Below, piece after piece: positions 17,349 to 25,704 of a DNA stretch of 64,000 nucleotides (positions within the stretch are counted from its first letter, which is position 1; every line of letters begins with the position of its first letter). The DNA is from Nitrospirota bacterium (GTDB taxonomy: Bacteria; Nitrospinota_A; UBA7883; JACRGQ01). The DNA is taken from positions 23,398-87,397 of the forward strand of contig JAJRYD010000003.1 in the NCBI GenBank assembly GCA_024275955.1, in the 5' to 3' direction. Both the position numbers and the translations under genes were made by a program. Under the pieces are notes generated by a model. The model searched no databases, was not told where the DNA came from, and saw only the letters and a list, made by a program, of their open reading frames with translations.

Positions 17349-18109
17349 CCCCCTTCTTGTTTTACTCAATTTACTTCTTTGGAGTGGGGGCATGCGTAGG
17401 CTCATTCCTCAACGTCGTCATCTACAGGGTTCCCAAAGGCGAGTCTATAGTCAGGCCAGGCTCTAGGTGCGGTTCCTGCGGAAAACCTGTCAAACCGTGG
17501 AACAATATCCCTATCGTCAGCTATATTCTTTTAGGCGGGAGATGCGCTAAGTGCGGCAAAAAATATTCCGCCCGCTACATGGCGGTAGAGTTTATAACCG
17601 CCGTTCTTTTTACCGCCTGTTTTGTAAAATTCGGCCTCACGGTAGACGCGGTAATCTATATGGCGCTCACCGCCTCACTCGTAGCTGTTACCTTTATAGA
17701 CCTTGACCATATGATAATCCCCGATTCGATAACGCTTCCCGGCATACCTCTTGGCTTCCTCTCGTCATGGTTCTTCTTGCCTACTACGCCGCAGGATGCC
17801 TTTCTCGCCTTTCTGATAGGCGGCGGTTTTTTCTACCTTATCGCGGTATTGGTTCCGCATGGAATGGGAGGAGGAGATATAAAGCTGGTAGCGATGCTCG
17901 GTGCGTTTCTGGGGCTAAAAGCGGTCTTCATTACTATCTTTCTAGGCTCGGTCATCGGCTCTATCGGCGGCGGTATAGGGATAGCGTTTGCCGGAAAAGG
18001 CAGAGCGTCTAAAATACCTTTCGGCCCTTACCTAGTAGCCGGAGCGTTAATCGCCGTCTTTTGGGAAAGAGAGCTGATAAACCTATATCTCGATATTTTC
18101 GTTTTCTAG
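17336..18109 (+). CDS. pilD: Type IV prepilin peptidase / N-methyltransferase
   Basis: The 257-residue membrane protein begins with GSFLNVVIYRVPKGESIV and two CxxC pairs (CGSCGKPVKPWN and CAKCGKKYSARY) that form the cytoplasmic zinc domain. The two catalytic aspartates are in FIDLDHMIIPD and GMGGGDIKLVAM. It cleaves and methylates type IV prepilins or type II secretion pseudopilins at the inner membrane. No pilin genes are in the window. The overlap with recX suggests one transcript with recA. Confidence 0.94.
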   Translation: MEFLTPFLFYSIYFFGVGACVGSFLNVVIYRVPKGESIVRPGSRCGSCGKPVKPWNNIPIVSYILLGGRCAKCGKKYSARYMAVEFITAVLFTACFVKFGLTVDAVIYMALTASLVAVTFIDLDHMIIPDSITLPGIPLGFLSSWFFLPTTPQDAFLAFLIGGGFFYLIAVLVPHGMGGGDIKLVAMLGAFLGLKAVFITIFLGSVIGSIGGGIGIAFAGKGRASKIPFGPYLVAGALIAVFWERELINLYLDIFVF

Positions 18110-18240
18110 CCGGCAGAAAACGGGGGACGAACCTCCAGTTTTCCAAGCCGATGCCAGAGTATCTTCCGACAGACCCAGAGCGGAGCAAAGATACCGCAGG
18201 TTGCGCCACCCTATACTCTCTTGCTACTATTTTAGGACAA

Positions 18241-18990
18241 ATGGAAAAAAAGTTATTGCTCGCAACCTTTCTATCAATCGTAACAATATCTGCCACATCC
18301 TTTGCCGAAATAAGACCGCGCCACAGGTTTGTAGATCTGCATATCGCCGGCTTTAGGGCAGGAGTAGACGAAGAAGCTAAGGTAATAGAGCTTTACGGCG
18401 AGGGGACAACAGACTACCTCGCTCTCGACGTGGAAAACGGCTTTCGTTATTTTTTATCCCACTGCTATTTCTTTGAAAAGGAAAGCTCATACCTGAAAGT
18501 GACAAGCGATATGGAAACCAAGAAAATAACCAAAATAGAGCTTTCCTACCATAACAACGGTGAGCGATGCGAGAAGATAACCTACTCAAAAAAACTGCTC
18601 AAAACAGGAAAGGGAATATATCTTGGAATGAGGTTAAAACAGATACTATTTGCGTATGGACTGCCTCAGCAAATGTATATAGAAAAACTGACCCCGGAAG
18701 AACTGCTTATATTCGCAAAAAAAAGAGCTATACCGGAAGGGATGAGCGCAAAAGAGTTTGCCGATATACTGACAGCAAAAAGAGAAACACCAGTAGGCTT
18801 AAGTAAGGGGGAGTTTATCATAGCTTTTGAAAACCCAGAACAGATCCTAGGAATCTACAAAACCGCCGTCTACGAATGGCGCACCAACAGCCGCCGCGAC
18901 CCGGACGTAAGCGGAGACTACTTTGTGGAAGTATACCTTAACAGGGGAAGGCTTATAAAAATCAGCATTCAAGACGACCCCGAAAGATAA
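18241..18990 (+). CDS. Secreted protein of unknown function
   Basis: From the ATG at 18241 (AGGA about 5 nt before) the 249-residue product has a signal peptide, MEKKLLLATFLSIVTISATS ending in FA. A longer reading from 18061 overlaps pilD and lacks a signal, so I reject it. The mature part repeats short helix/strand units with two cysteines (LSHCYFFEKESSYLK, NNGERCEKITYSK) and ends VYLNRGRLIKISIQDD. I do not recognise a family; a periplasmic role is inferred only from the signal. Confidence 0.55.
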   Translation: MEKKLLLATFLSIVTISATSFAEIRPRHRFVDLHIAGFRAGVDEEAKVIELYGEGTTDYLALDVENGFRYFLSHCYFFEKESSYLKVTSDMETKKITKIELSYHNNGERCEKITYSKKLLKTGKGIYLGMRLKQILFAYGLPQQMYIEKLTPEELLIFAKKRAIPEGMSAKEFADILTAKRETPVGLSKGEFIIAFENPEQILGIYKTAVYEWRTNSRRDPDVSGDYFVEVYLNRGRLIKISIQDDPER

Positions 18991-19113
18991 ACAAAAACAG
19001 TTAAAAGCCGGTTTCAGAAAAGCGAAGGTGGCGTTAATCCGAAAAGATAATAAAAGCTGGCAAGGTATCTCCGAGGGTTGGTCGCTAGGATAAGTTGTAC
19101 AATTAATCAACGG

Positions 19114-19148
19114 GAGATTGCTTCGTCACTTCGCTTCTCGCAATGACA
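19114..19148. repeat. Intergenic imperfect palindrome, possibly a widespread dispersed repeat
   Basis: GAGATTGC...GCAATGACA around a TTCGTC/GCTTCTC core forms a hairpin (TTGC/GCAA ends). I recognise the GATTGCTTCGTC...CGCAATGACA wording from intergenic repeats in many Deltaproteobacteria-like and related genomes; that is memory, not a search. It lies in the 214-bp gap between the secreted protein and ychF. Confidence 0.5.
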
Positions 19149-19204
19149 CGTTTTGGAACTGAAAGGACACCTATATAGGAGCGGCTCCACGCCCAGCGTG
19201 AGGG

Positions 19205-20284
19205 CTAAGCGTTCACACGGAAGTAGATAACATCGCCGTCTTTTACAATATACTCTTTGCCTTCGACGCGCATCTTTCCTTTATCTTTCGCGCCTTGCTC
19301 TCCGCCACAGGCTACATAATCATCGTACGCGGTAACTTCGGCGCGGATAAAACCTTTTATAAAATCGGTATGTATTACCCCTGCCGCTGTCGGCGCCGGC
19401 GAATTTTGTACAACTGTCCATGCCCTTACCTCTTTTACCCCCGCGGTAAAAAACGTTACAAGCCCAAGAAGCTCGTAGCCTTTGTGTATCATCAGGTCAA
19501 GGCCGGTATCGGAAAGCCCCATCTCTTTTCTATATTCGTTTCTCTCTTCGGGAGAGAGTTCGGCTATCTCTGCTTCTACCTGCGCGACGATAGCGATAAA
19601 ACCTGCGCCCGACTTTTCTGCATGTTCCCGCACCGCCTTTACATGAGGCCCATCCACGTCGGACGCGTCCATCATGTTCGCCACATACATTATTTTTTTC
19701 GCGGTCAGTAGCGGCATCTCCTTTGCCACATCCTCGCCGCCGGTTTCGATAGCGAGCTTTCCCTCTTCCAAGCCTTTTGCTATCGGCTCAAGTTTCGCCA
19801 AAAGTTTTATATCGTCCTTGTTGCCGGATTTCGCTGTTTTCCTTAATGACCTGATTTTCTTTTCCACGCTGTCAAGGTCGGCCAGCATCAGCTCGGCCTC
19901 TATAATTTCGATATCGCGCAAAGGATTTATTGAACCCATTACATGAGTAATATCGCCAGATTCAAAACAGCGCACCAGATGCGCCACGGCATCTACCTGC
20001 CGTATATGGCTGAGAAACTTATTGCCAAGACCTTCGCCCTTGCTCGCCCCCTCCACAAGCCCTGCTATATCTACAAACTCTATCTGGGTCGGCAATATTC
20101 TTTCGGGCTTTACAAACTCAGCAAGCTTTAAGAGCCGTTTATCCGGCACCGGAACTCTGCCGACATTAGGCTCCACGGTACAAAAAGCAAAGTTGCTCGC
20201 CGCCGCGCCGGCAGATGTAAGAGCGTTAAAGAGTGTCGACTTGCCGACGTTTGGAAGGCCGATTATTCCGCAGTTAAATCCCAT
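19205..20284 (-). CDS. ychF: Redox-regulated ATPase YchF (Obg family)
   Basis: The 359-residue protein has the Walker A motif IIGLPNVGKSTLFNAL, the switch DIAGLVEGASKGEGLGNKFL and the C-terminal TGS-like domain (MRVEGKEYIVKDGDVIYFRV). The family prefers ATP and binds ribosomes; it is linked to oxidative-stress control. The TGS end and uninterrupted length match full-length members. It is the last gene of a minus-strand pair with the IF2_N-like gene 47 bp upstream. Confidence 0.96.
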   Translation of the reverse strand: MGFNCGIIGLPNVGKSTLFNALTSAGAAASNFAFCTVEPNVGRVPVPDKRLLKLAEFVKPERILPTQIEFVDIAGLVEGASKGEGLGNKFLSHIRQVDAVAHLVRCFESGDITHVMGSINPLRDIEIIEAELMLADLDSVEKKIRSLRKTAKSGNKDDIKLLAKLEPIAKGLEEGKLAIETGGEDVAKEMPLLTAKKIMYVANMMDASDVDGPHVKAVREHAEKSGAGFIAIVAQVEAEIAELSPEERNEYRKEMGLSDTGLDLMIHKGYELLGLVTFFTAGVKEVRAWTVVQNSPAPTAAGVIHTDFIKGFIRAEVTAYDDYVACGGEQGAKDKGKMRVEGKEYIVKDGDVIYFRVNA

Positions 20285-20331
20285 TTAAGTTTTTATGCCT
20301 CTACTTGTTTGTGTCGAGAATACTTAAACCG

Positions 20332-21072
20332 TTAAAAGGCGGAGAGCCGCTCGGCAAAAGCGATTGTTTGCGCTTTTAAAGGCCCACCGATATCCGATGA
20401 AAGCCCTTTTATGACCACTGCTTGAGATTTTAGCTGGCTTGTGAGGATAGAGCTCTCCACTCCGGCAACCTTGCTCGAAAGCCCGCTCACCGCCTCTTTG
20501 AGGCTATCGACACCAGCCGTATTGGTCGAAATCTTTACACCAAGTTTTTCGACCGACAGCTTAGCCGAATCTAGCCCAGCACCGAGGCTTGCTATCTGCG
20601 CCTTCTCGGCAATTACCTGCTGGTTAAGCATGCCTACTTTGGCCGCAAGAGCTAAAACAAGAATAATGGCAAACCCAGCAACCACAGTACTCGCTTCGGG
20701 CCATTTCCAACCGCCTTTTTCATTTTTGGAATCATTTTTCTTTTTGGCTTGCGGCTTTTTTTGGGCGGCCTCCTCTTTTTTCATACGCGCCGCCAAAACC
20801 TTCTCTGGCGAACTTTCTCTTACCGGCTCCAGCTTAACCGCCTCGGCCAACGCCCCCTGGTGGCTCGGCGCGGTCGAGATGTGGGCCACCTTTACTCCCG
20901 GTTTGGCCGGTTTGCTGGTAGCCGCAATAGGTTTGGAAACCCCGATAATGCCTGGGTCTACATATGTAATAGCTCTAACCTTTTTAAGCCCTTTTTTCTC
21001 TAAAAGCTTTATCAGCTCCTTTGTTGTTATTTTTCTGGCTTTTGCCAGTTCAAACACTCTTATTTTTTTCAT
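20332..21072 (-). CDS. IF2_N-like domain fused to a membrane helix and coiled coil
   Basis: Residues 1-~48 (KIRVFELAKARKITTKELIKLL...) look like the N-terminal domain of translation initiation factor IF-2 (IF2_N). After a Lys/Ala/Pro-rich linker there is one membrane helix (~127-148, VVAGFAIILVLALAAKVG) and a long heptad-rich tail (~149-235). There is no GTPase, so it is not IF-2. The IF2_N-like part should be cytoplasmic and the coiled coil periplasmic, if the Lys-rich side faces the cytoplasm. Function unknown. It is upstream of ychF, which is also linked to ribosomes, on the same strand. Confidence 0.6.
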   Translation of the reverse strand: MKKIRVFELAKARKITTKELIKLLEKKGLKKVRAITYVDPGIIGVSKPIAATSKPAKPGVKVAHISTAPSHQGALAEAVKLEPVRESSPEKVLAARMKKEEAAQKKPQAKKKNDSKNEKGGWKWPEASTVVAGFAIILVLALAAKVGMLNQQVIAEKAQIASLGAGLDSAKLSVEKLGVKISTNTAGVDSLKEAVSGLSSKVAGVESSILTSQLKSQAVVIKGLSSDIGGPLKAQTIAFAERLSAF

Positions 21073-21180
21073 TACGAGACTTATACTATTCTACAAGCAA
21101 GCCGATTGGCAAGTGATAGAGGCAAAGCGACAGCTTCATTTGCACGCAGACGCTTCGTTTCCCGCTTGCGCGCTCTTTTT

Positions 21181-21209
21181 TTGGCTAAAACATGGTATTC
21201 GGGTATAAT
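21181..21209 (+). promoter_or_regulatory. Sigma-70-type promoter placed for a leaderless transcript
   Basis: TTGGCT (21181-21186), a 17-bp spacer and a perfect TATAAT (21204-21209) are followed by six bases and then the ATG at 21216. The transcript start would fall on or next to the ATG, so the mRNA would have no leader and no ribosome-binding site. Confidence 0.6.
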
Positions 21210-21215
21210 ACGCTG

Positions 21216-22079
21216 ATGCTCAAATTATTGCCATCTGCGCTCGTGGCGGTTGTTATTTTATCTGGTCCGGCAGTTGCCGGCAAAAGAACTATCGGCGAAG
21301 TGGGGCTAGGCAAAAGCCATCTACAGGTTCCCTTACTTGGCGAGGTAAAAAAAACCGACATCCCTGAATCTATGTTCTACGAACAGGTCGACGATATAGT
21401 TCTGGAAGAAAAGCTTCTTACCGCAGGCTACATCAGCAAAAGCGACCAGCCGTACGGCCGGATTATCGACACCAACCACAAAGGGAAAGAGCTTTTTGAC
21501 GGCGATATCGCATATATAAATCGAGGAAGCTCCGATAAGCTGAAAAAAGGAGATACTTTTTTTGTGTACCGGCGGATGAAAGAGATAATGGCAACTAATG
21601 ACAAAAAAAAGAAAATTGGAAATCTTATTTCCATAAGAGGCAAGCTTAAGGTAATTGATGTCGGCAATGCCACCTCGGCCAAATGTATCGTCACAAAAGC
21701 CTACGGCCCGATATTCACCGATGACTTCATAATCCCTCAGTTCAGCATCACTATACCTACGATGGATGAAGATAGACCTCTTGAAGATAAATCAATCACC
21801 GGAACGATCCTCGCCATAAACGCCACGAACAGGGAGGGGATGGTCGGCGATGTCGTTTACCTCGACGTAGGCAGAGATGCCGGCGTGGATGAAGGAGATA
21901 TATTCGGGCTTTATGACATACCTGCCAAAAAAAGCGCGGCAGATAGGCTTGGCTACCGCAAACAGGTAGGCAAAGCGAGGGTGATTACCGTAAGAGGCGC
22001 CACCGCTACCGCAATCATCACATACTGCGTCGAAGAGATTCTCGTAGGGCAAAATGTTGCCTACATACAGGAACGCTAG
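21216..22079 (+). CDS. Secreted FlgT-C/LysM-associated-like protein
   Basis: The 287-residue product from ATG 21216 has a signal peptide (LLPSALVAVVILSGPAVAG). The mature protein repeats the beta-hairpin theme seen in periplasmic FlgT C-terminal-like modules: GDIAYINRGSSDKLKKGDTFFVYRR at ~90-115 and GDVVYLDVGRDAGVDEGDIFGLYD near the end. Such modules occur with LysM or flagellar proteins in Deltaproteobacteria, so a cell-wall or motility role is possible, but I do not assign one. The ATG at 21192 lies within the promoter spacer and is unlikely. Confidence 0.6.
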   Translation: MLKLLPSALVAVVILSGPAVAGKRTIGEVGLGKSHLQVPLLGEVKKTDIPESMFYEQVDDIVLEEKLLTAGYISKSDQPYGRIIDTNHKGKELFDGDIAYINRGSSDKLKKGDTFFVYRRMKEIMATNDKKKKIGNLISIRGKLKVIDVGNATSAKCIVTKAYGPIFTDDFIIPQFSITIPTMDEDRPLEDKSITGTILAINATNREGMVGDVVYLDVGRDAGVDEGDIFGLYDIPAKKSAADRLGYRKQVGKARVITVRGATATAIITYCVEEILVGQNVAYIQER

Positions 22080-22103
22080 CCCATACCAGCCGCGCAGGTT
22101 TTA

Positions 22104-23342
22104 ATGCCTGATTCCCAAAAAATCCAAACGGCAAGAATAGTTACCGTCGGCAATGAAATCGTTACAGGAAAAATAACCGATTCCAATTCTGCTTTCCTCG
22201 CGCGCTTCCTCGTCCGCAGAGGGTACAGTGTTGCCGATATAGTTTCCGTACCCGATAGCGCGAAGGCTATAAGGTCTGCCGTTAGAAACGCTCTTAAAAA
22301 ATCAGAGATAGTAATCGTTACCGGCGGGCTTGGGCCGACACATGACGATATAACCAAAGAGGTTATCTGCCGTATCTTTAAATGCGAAACAAAATTCGAC
22401 CCTAAAGTTCGTAAAGAACTTGAAATGATTTTCAAAAAAGCTGGAAAAAAGTTCCCTCAAGCAAGCGCTGATTATGCATGGATACCGACAGCGGCTAAAC
22501 CTGTAAAGAACCGGCTCGGCATAGCTCCGGGGCTTCTTTTTGGAAAAAAACTTCTGCTCCTTCCGGGCGTGCCGTCAGAAATGAAAGATATGATAAACCT
22601 CTCTGGCGATAAACTGGTTCCTCATGGCGGAACTTTTTTTATGGAAAAAGTTCTGCATACCGGCGGAATAGGCGAAACCTCGCTGATGGAAAAGATGACC
22701 AGCCTAAAAGAAGCGCTCAAAACGGTAGATGTAGCTTTTCTTCCCCATACCGGAAGAGTAGACATACAGGTTATCGCGTCAGATAAGAAAAAGCGCGAAA
22801 CATCGGACAAACTACGCAAAGCGGTACAGCTTTTAAAAAAAGATATCAAAGAATATATCTGGGGAAATGACGACGAAACTATCGAAGAGGCACTAGGAAA
22901 ACTTCTTTCCTCTAAACAAAAAACTCTCTCTACCGCGGAGTCGTGTACAGGCGGCGGCATCGGCTCTGCCGTCACCTCCGTTTCCGGCAGTAGCAGATAT
23001 TTTATCGGCGGCGCTATCACATACTCCGATAAGGCAAAAGAAAAGGCGCTTCGCGTTTCACCGGCTGTTATCAGAAAGTATGGCGCGGTAAGCAAAGAGG
23101 TCGCCCTTGCTATGGCAAAAGGCGCGAGGAAAAAATTTAAAACCGACTTTGCCGTTTCAGCCACAGGTGTTGCCGGCCCTAAAGGCGGAACAAAAGATAA
23201 ACCTGTAGGGCTTGTCTACATAGCTATCGCCTCATCCAGATGGAATCTATGCAGGGAACTAAGGCTTGGAAACAACCGTGAAATGAACCGGCGGAGAACA
23301 GTTTTTGAAGCGCTGTACCTGCTTTACAAAAAACTGGCTTAA
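22104..23342 (+). CDS. cinA: Competence/damage-inducible protein CinA
   Basis: The 412-residue protein has an N-terminal MoCF-like domain (TVGNEIVTGKITDSNSAFLA, TGGLGPTHDDITKE) and a C-terminal PncC domain (STAESCTGGGIGSAVTSVSG, VSATGVAGPKGGTKDKPVG). The former gives ADP-ribose pyrophosphatase-like activity, the latter nicotinamide mononucleotide deamidase. It starts 24 bp after the secreted-protein gene and probably shares its transcript. Confidence 0.95.
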   Translation: MPDSQKIQTARIVTVGNEIVTGKITDSNSAFLARFLVRRGYSVADIVSVPDSAKAIRSAVRNALKKSEIVIVTGGLGPTHDDITKEVICRIFKCETKFDPKVRKELEMIFKKAGKKFPQASADYAWIPTAAKPVKNRLGIAPGLLFGKKLLLLPGVPSEMKDMINLSGDKLVPHGGTFFMEKVLHTGGIGETSLMEKMTSLKEALKTVDVAFLPHTGRVDIQVIASDKKKRETSDKLRKAVQLLKKDIKEYIWGNDDETIEEALGKLLSSKQKTLSTAESCTGGGIGSAVTSVSGSSRYFIGGAITYSDKAKEKALRVSPAVIRKYGAVSKEVALAMAKGARKKFKTDFAVSATGVAGPKGGTKDKPVGLVYIAIASSRWNLCRELRLGNNREMNRRRTVFEALYLLYKKLA

Positions 23343-23358
23343 AGCCTGCATCTTTACA

Positions 23359-23385
23359 GACGGGAACCGTCAGCCCTTTTTTAAT
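23359..23385 (+). terminator. Weak candidate terminator between cinA and hisC
   Basis: GACGG-GAA-CCGTC (23359-23371) is followed after five bases by T6. The stem is only 5 bp and the T-run is offset, so this is weak. It lies between convergent genes and overlaps the last codons of hisC. Confidence 0.35.
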
Positions 23386-24470
23386 AGCTTGGCAAGCTCA
23401 AGGATAAATCTTTTATTATCTTCCTTGCGCCCTATGGTAACCCTTATACAGCCCGGCAAACCGTATACATCCATCGGTCTCACGACAACACCTTTGGCCA
23501 TAAGCTGGTTAAACACTTTTCGGCCTTTGCCCACCTTGACGAGTATAAAGTTAGCCTCTGTCGGGTAAAATTCGATTCCTCTTTTAGCAAGCTCCCTGTA
23601 GAGCTGTTTTTTTCCCTGCTGGTTTATCTTTTGCGATTTTTTTATATGACCAACGTCGCCAAGCGCGGCAAGAGCGCCTGCCTGCGCCAGCATATTTACA
23701 TTAAACGGCTGACGCACGCGGTTAAGATAATCTATCAGCTCCGGGTTGCCGACAGCATAGCCGATCCTCAGCCCTGCCAGGCCATACGCTTTTGAAAAAG
23801 TTCTTAAGGTTATAATGTTTGAGAACTTTTTTCTCATAGCAATCGTGTCTGGGTAGTCGCGCGCTTCCACGTATTCGTAGTACGCTTCGTCCATAACCAC
23901 GGGAACCTTTGGGATGGAGGTGAGGAATGCGGTCAACTGCTCTTTATTTAAATATGTGCCTGTGGGGTTATTCGGGTTGGCTATAAACAGTAGCTTGGTT
24001 CTCCGGTTAATTAGCTTTGCCATCGCGTTAAGGTCGTGTCCGTAGCCTATAGATTTTGCTTCGCGCACCTCAACGCCCATCCCCAGAGCGGCTATCTTAT
24101 ACATTAAAAACGCTTGTTGCGAAATTACGATATTGTCTCCCTGCCTTAAGAGAACACGAAACAAAAGCTCTATCATTTCGTTTGAGCCGTTACCTATGAC
24201 AAGTTCGTTTGGACGTATGCTAAGCTTTTTCGCAAGCTTCTCGTGGAGGTAAAAGCACCCTCCTTCCGGGTAAAAGTTTACCTTTGCCGCCGCTTTCCTT
24301 ACGGCGGCAAGCGCTTTTGGAGAAGGGCCAAGCGGGTTCTCGTTGCTTGCCATCTTCACGGAACGCCTGATGCCAAGCTCCCGCTCCACTTCATCAAGCG
24401 GTTTGCCCGGCTCATACGGTTTAAGCGAGCGTATGTAGTCGGGTACCGATTTTCCTAAAAATTCTTTCAC
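23370..24470 (-). CDS. hisC: Histidinol-phosphate / aromatic aminotransferase
   Basis: The 366-residue fold-type I PLP enzyme shows ASNENPLGPSPKALAA, YPEGGCFYLHEKLAKKL, FIANPNNPTGTYLN, VMDEAYYEYVE and the Schiff-base lysine in TFSKAYGLAGLRIGYA. By family it is HisC, which converts imidazole-acetol phosphate to histidinol phosphate. It sits 4 bp downstream of pheA, an arrangement in which HisC paralogues often act on phenylpyruvate or prephenate, so an aromatic role is likely. It begins with GTG. Confidence 0.88.
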   Translation of the reverse strand: MKEFLGKSVPDYIRSLKPYEPGKPLDEVERELGIRRSVKMASNENPLGPSPKALAAVRKAAAKVNFYPEGGCFYLHEKLAKKLSIRPNELVIGNGSNEMIELLFRVLLRQGDNIVISQQAFLMYKIAALGMGVEVREAKSIGYGHDLNAMAKLINRRTKLLFIANPNNPTGTYLNKEQLTAFLTSIPKVPVVMDEAYYEYVEARDYPDTIAMRKKFSNIITLRTFSKAYGLAGLRIGYAVGNPELIDYLNRVRQPFNVNMLAQAGALAALGDVGHIKKSQKINQQGKKQLYRELAKRGIEFYPTEANFILVKVGKGRKVFNQLMAKGVVVRPMDVYGLPGCIRVTIGRKEDNKRFILELAKLLKKG

Positions 24471-24474
24471 GGTT

Positions 24475-25545
24475 TTAAGACTCTATCGGGTACGAACCAA
24501 ACACCCTTAGCCCTTCAGAATTTTTTTTAGCCTCCTCAAGCGCCGATTCGACTTTTTTGTCCTTGCGGTGTCCCTCGAAATCTATATAAAAAAGGTACGA
24601 CCATGCCGAGCGCGGAATCGGTCTTGACGCTATTTTCGTCAGGTTAATCTTTCGTTTATGAAAAATAGATAAAAGGGAATGCAAAGTACCCGGCTTATTA
24701 TTAAGCGTGATGGCTGTAGAAGTTTTGTACCTTACTTTCGGGCTTCGCTTTGCATCGCTTTTTGAAAGCACCATGAACCTTGTCATGTTATTCGAAAAAT
24801 CCTGCACATTCTGCGCGAGAACATTAAGGCTGTATATTCTCGCCGCCGACAGGCCGGCAATGGCGGCTGTGGTTTTGGATTTTCCAGCCATCTTGGCCGC
24901 CTCTGCCGTACTCGATGTTTCGACAACTTTGACGCCATGAAGGTTTTTGGCAAGATACCTGCGGCACTGCGCCAAAGGCTGTGGATGCGAATAAATCTTT
25001 TTTATTGAAGAAATTTTTCCAGCGTTGGAAAGTAGGTTCTGGTTGGCCGCTATTGTTTTTTCCGCACATATATGAAGTGACGATTCCGACAAAAGGTCGA
25101 GCGACAGGTTTACACTTCCCTCTATGGAGTTTTCGATAGGAAGAACGCCGAAGTTCGCGAGTCCTTTTTCAACGTTTTCAAAAACCGCCTCCCATCCCGA
25201 CGCTGGGGAGTAGTCGCACGAAGCTCCAAATTGCGACAGAGCCGCCTCGTGCGTAAATGTTCCCTCTGGGCCGAGGTACGATATAACCGGCCTCGATTCA
25301 AGCGAACGCGAGGCAGAAATAATTTCGGTAAAAATCGCTTTGAGAGAGCTGTCTGGAAGCAGTTTGTTTACCTTTCGCAGTTTTTCTAAAATAGCTTCTT
25401 CTCTTGTCGGGTCGTAAACAGCCTTGCCCGATTTCGACTTGAGCTTGCCGATGTCGATAGCCTCCCGCGCCCGTTTATTAAGAAGCTCTACTATCTTCCG
25501 GTCGATGTCGTCTATTTTTCCGCGACACTGGTCTATCTTTTTCAA
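24475..25545 (-). CDS. pheA: Chorismate mutase-prephenate dehydratase (P-protein)
   Basis: The 356-residue bifunctional enzyme has an AroQ chorismate mutase (1-~90; RGKIDDIDRKIVELLNKRAR), a prephenate dehydratase domain (ISYLGPEGTFTHEAA, LPIENSIEGSVN, MTRFMVL) and an ACT domain (NKPGTLHSLLSIFHKRKINL, IASRPIPRSAWSYLFYID) for phenylalanine feedback. It starts with TTG at 25545, with GGAGAG placed 7 nt upstream. It is followed at once by hisC; together they make phenylalanine from chorismate. Confidence 0.95.
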   Translation of the reverse strand: MKKIDQCRGKIDDIDRKIVELLNKRAREAIDIGKLKSKSGKAVYDPTREEAILEKLRKVNKLLPDSSLKAIFTEIISASRSLESRPVISYLGPEGTFTHEAALSQFGASCDYSPASGWEAVFENVEKGLANFGVLPIENSIEGSVNLSLDLLSESSLHICAEKTIAANQNLLSNAGKISSIKKIYSHPQPLAQCRRYLAKNLHGVKVVETSSTAEAAKMAGKSKTTAAIAGLSAARIYSLNVLAQNVQDFSNNMTRFMVLSKSDAKRSPKVRYKTSTAITLNNKPGTLHSLLSIFHKRKINLTKIASRPIPRSAWSYLFYIDFEGHRKDKKVESALEEAKKNSEGLRVFGSYPIES

Positions 25546-25704
25546 TTCTCATCTCTCCACAAACAATAGAGGCTAGTCTATTTTAATAAATCACCGCTTG
25601 CAAGCCTTTGCGTGCCGGATGCCGAGAGGTTGCCACCATTCTTGCTGGTTGATAATATACCTGTCTGTCTGCGGGCTTAATCTGCGGGGGAAGGAAACTC
25701 TTTA

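Noticed and set aside
18061..18990. A 309-residue start for the secreted protein
   Set aside because: It would overlap pilD by 49 bp and bury the signal peptide that begins at 18241.
20332..21072. Truncated initiation factor IF-2
   Set aside because: There is no GTPase sequence, and the rest is a membrane helix and coiled coil with intact frame, so it is a separate architecture.
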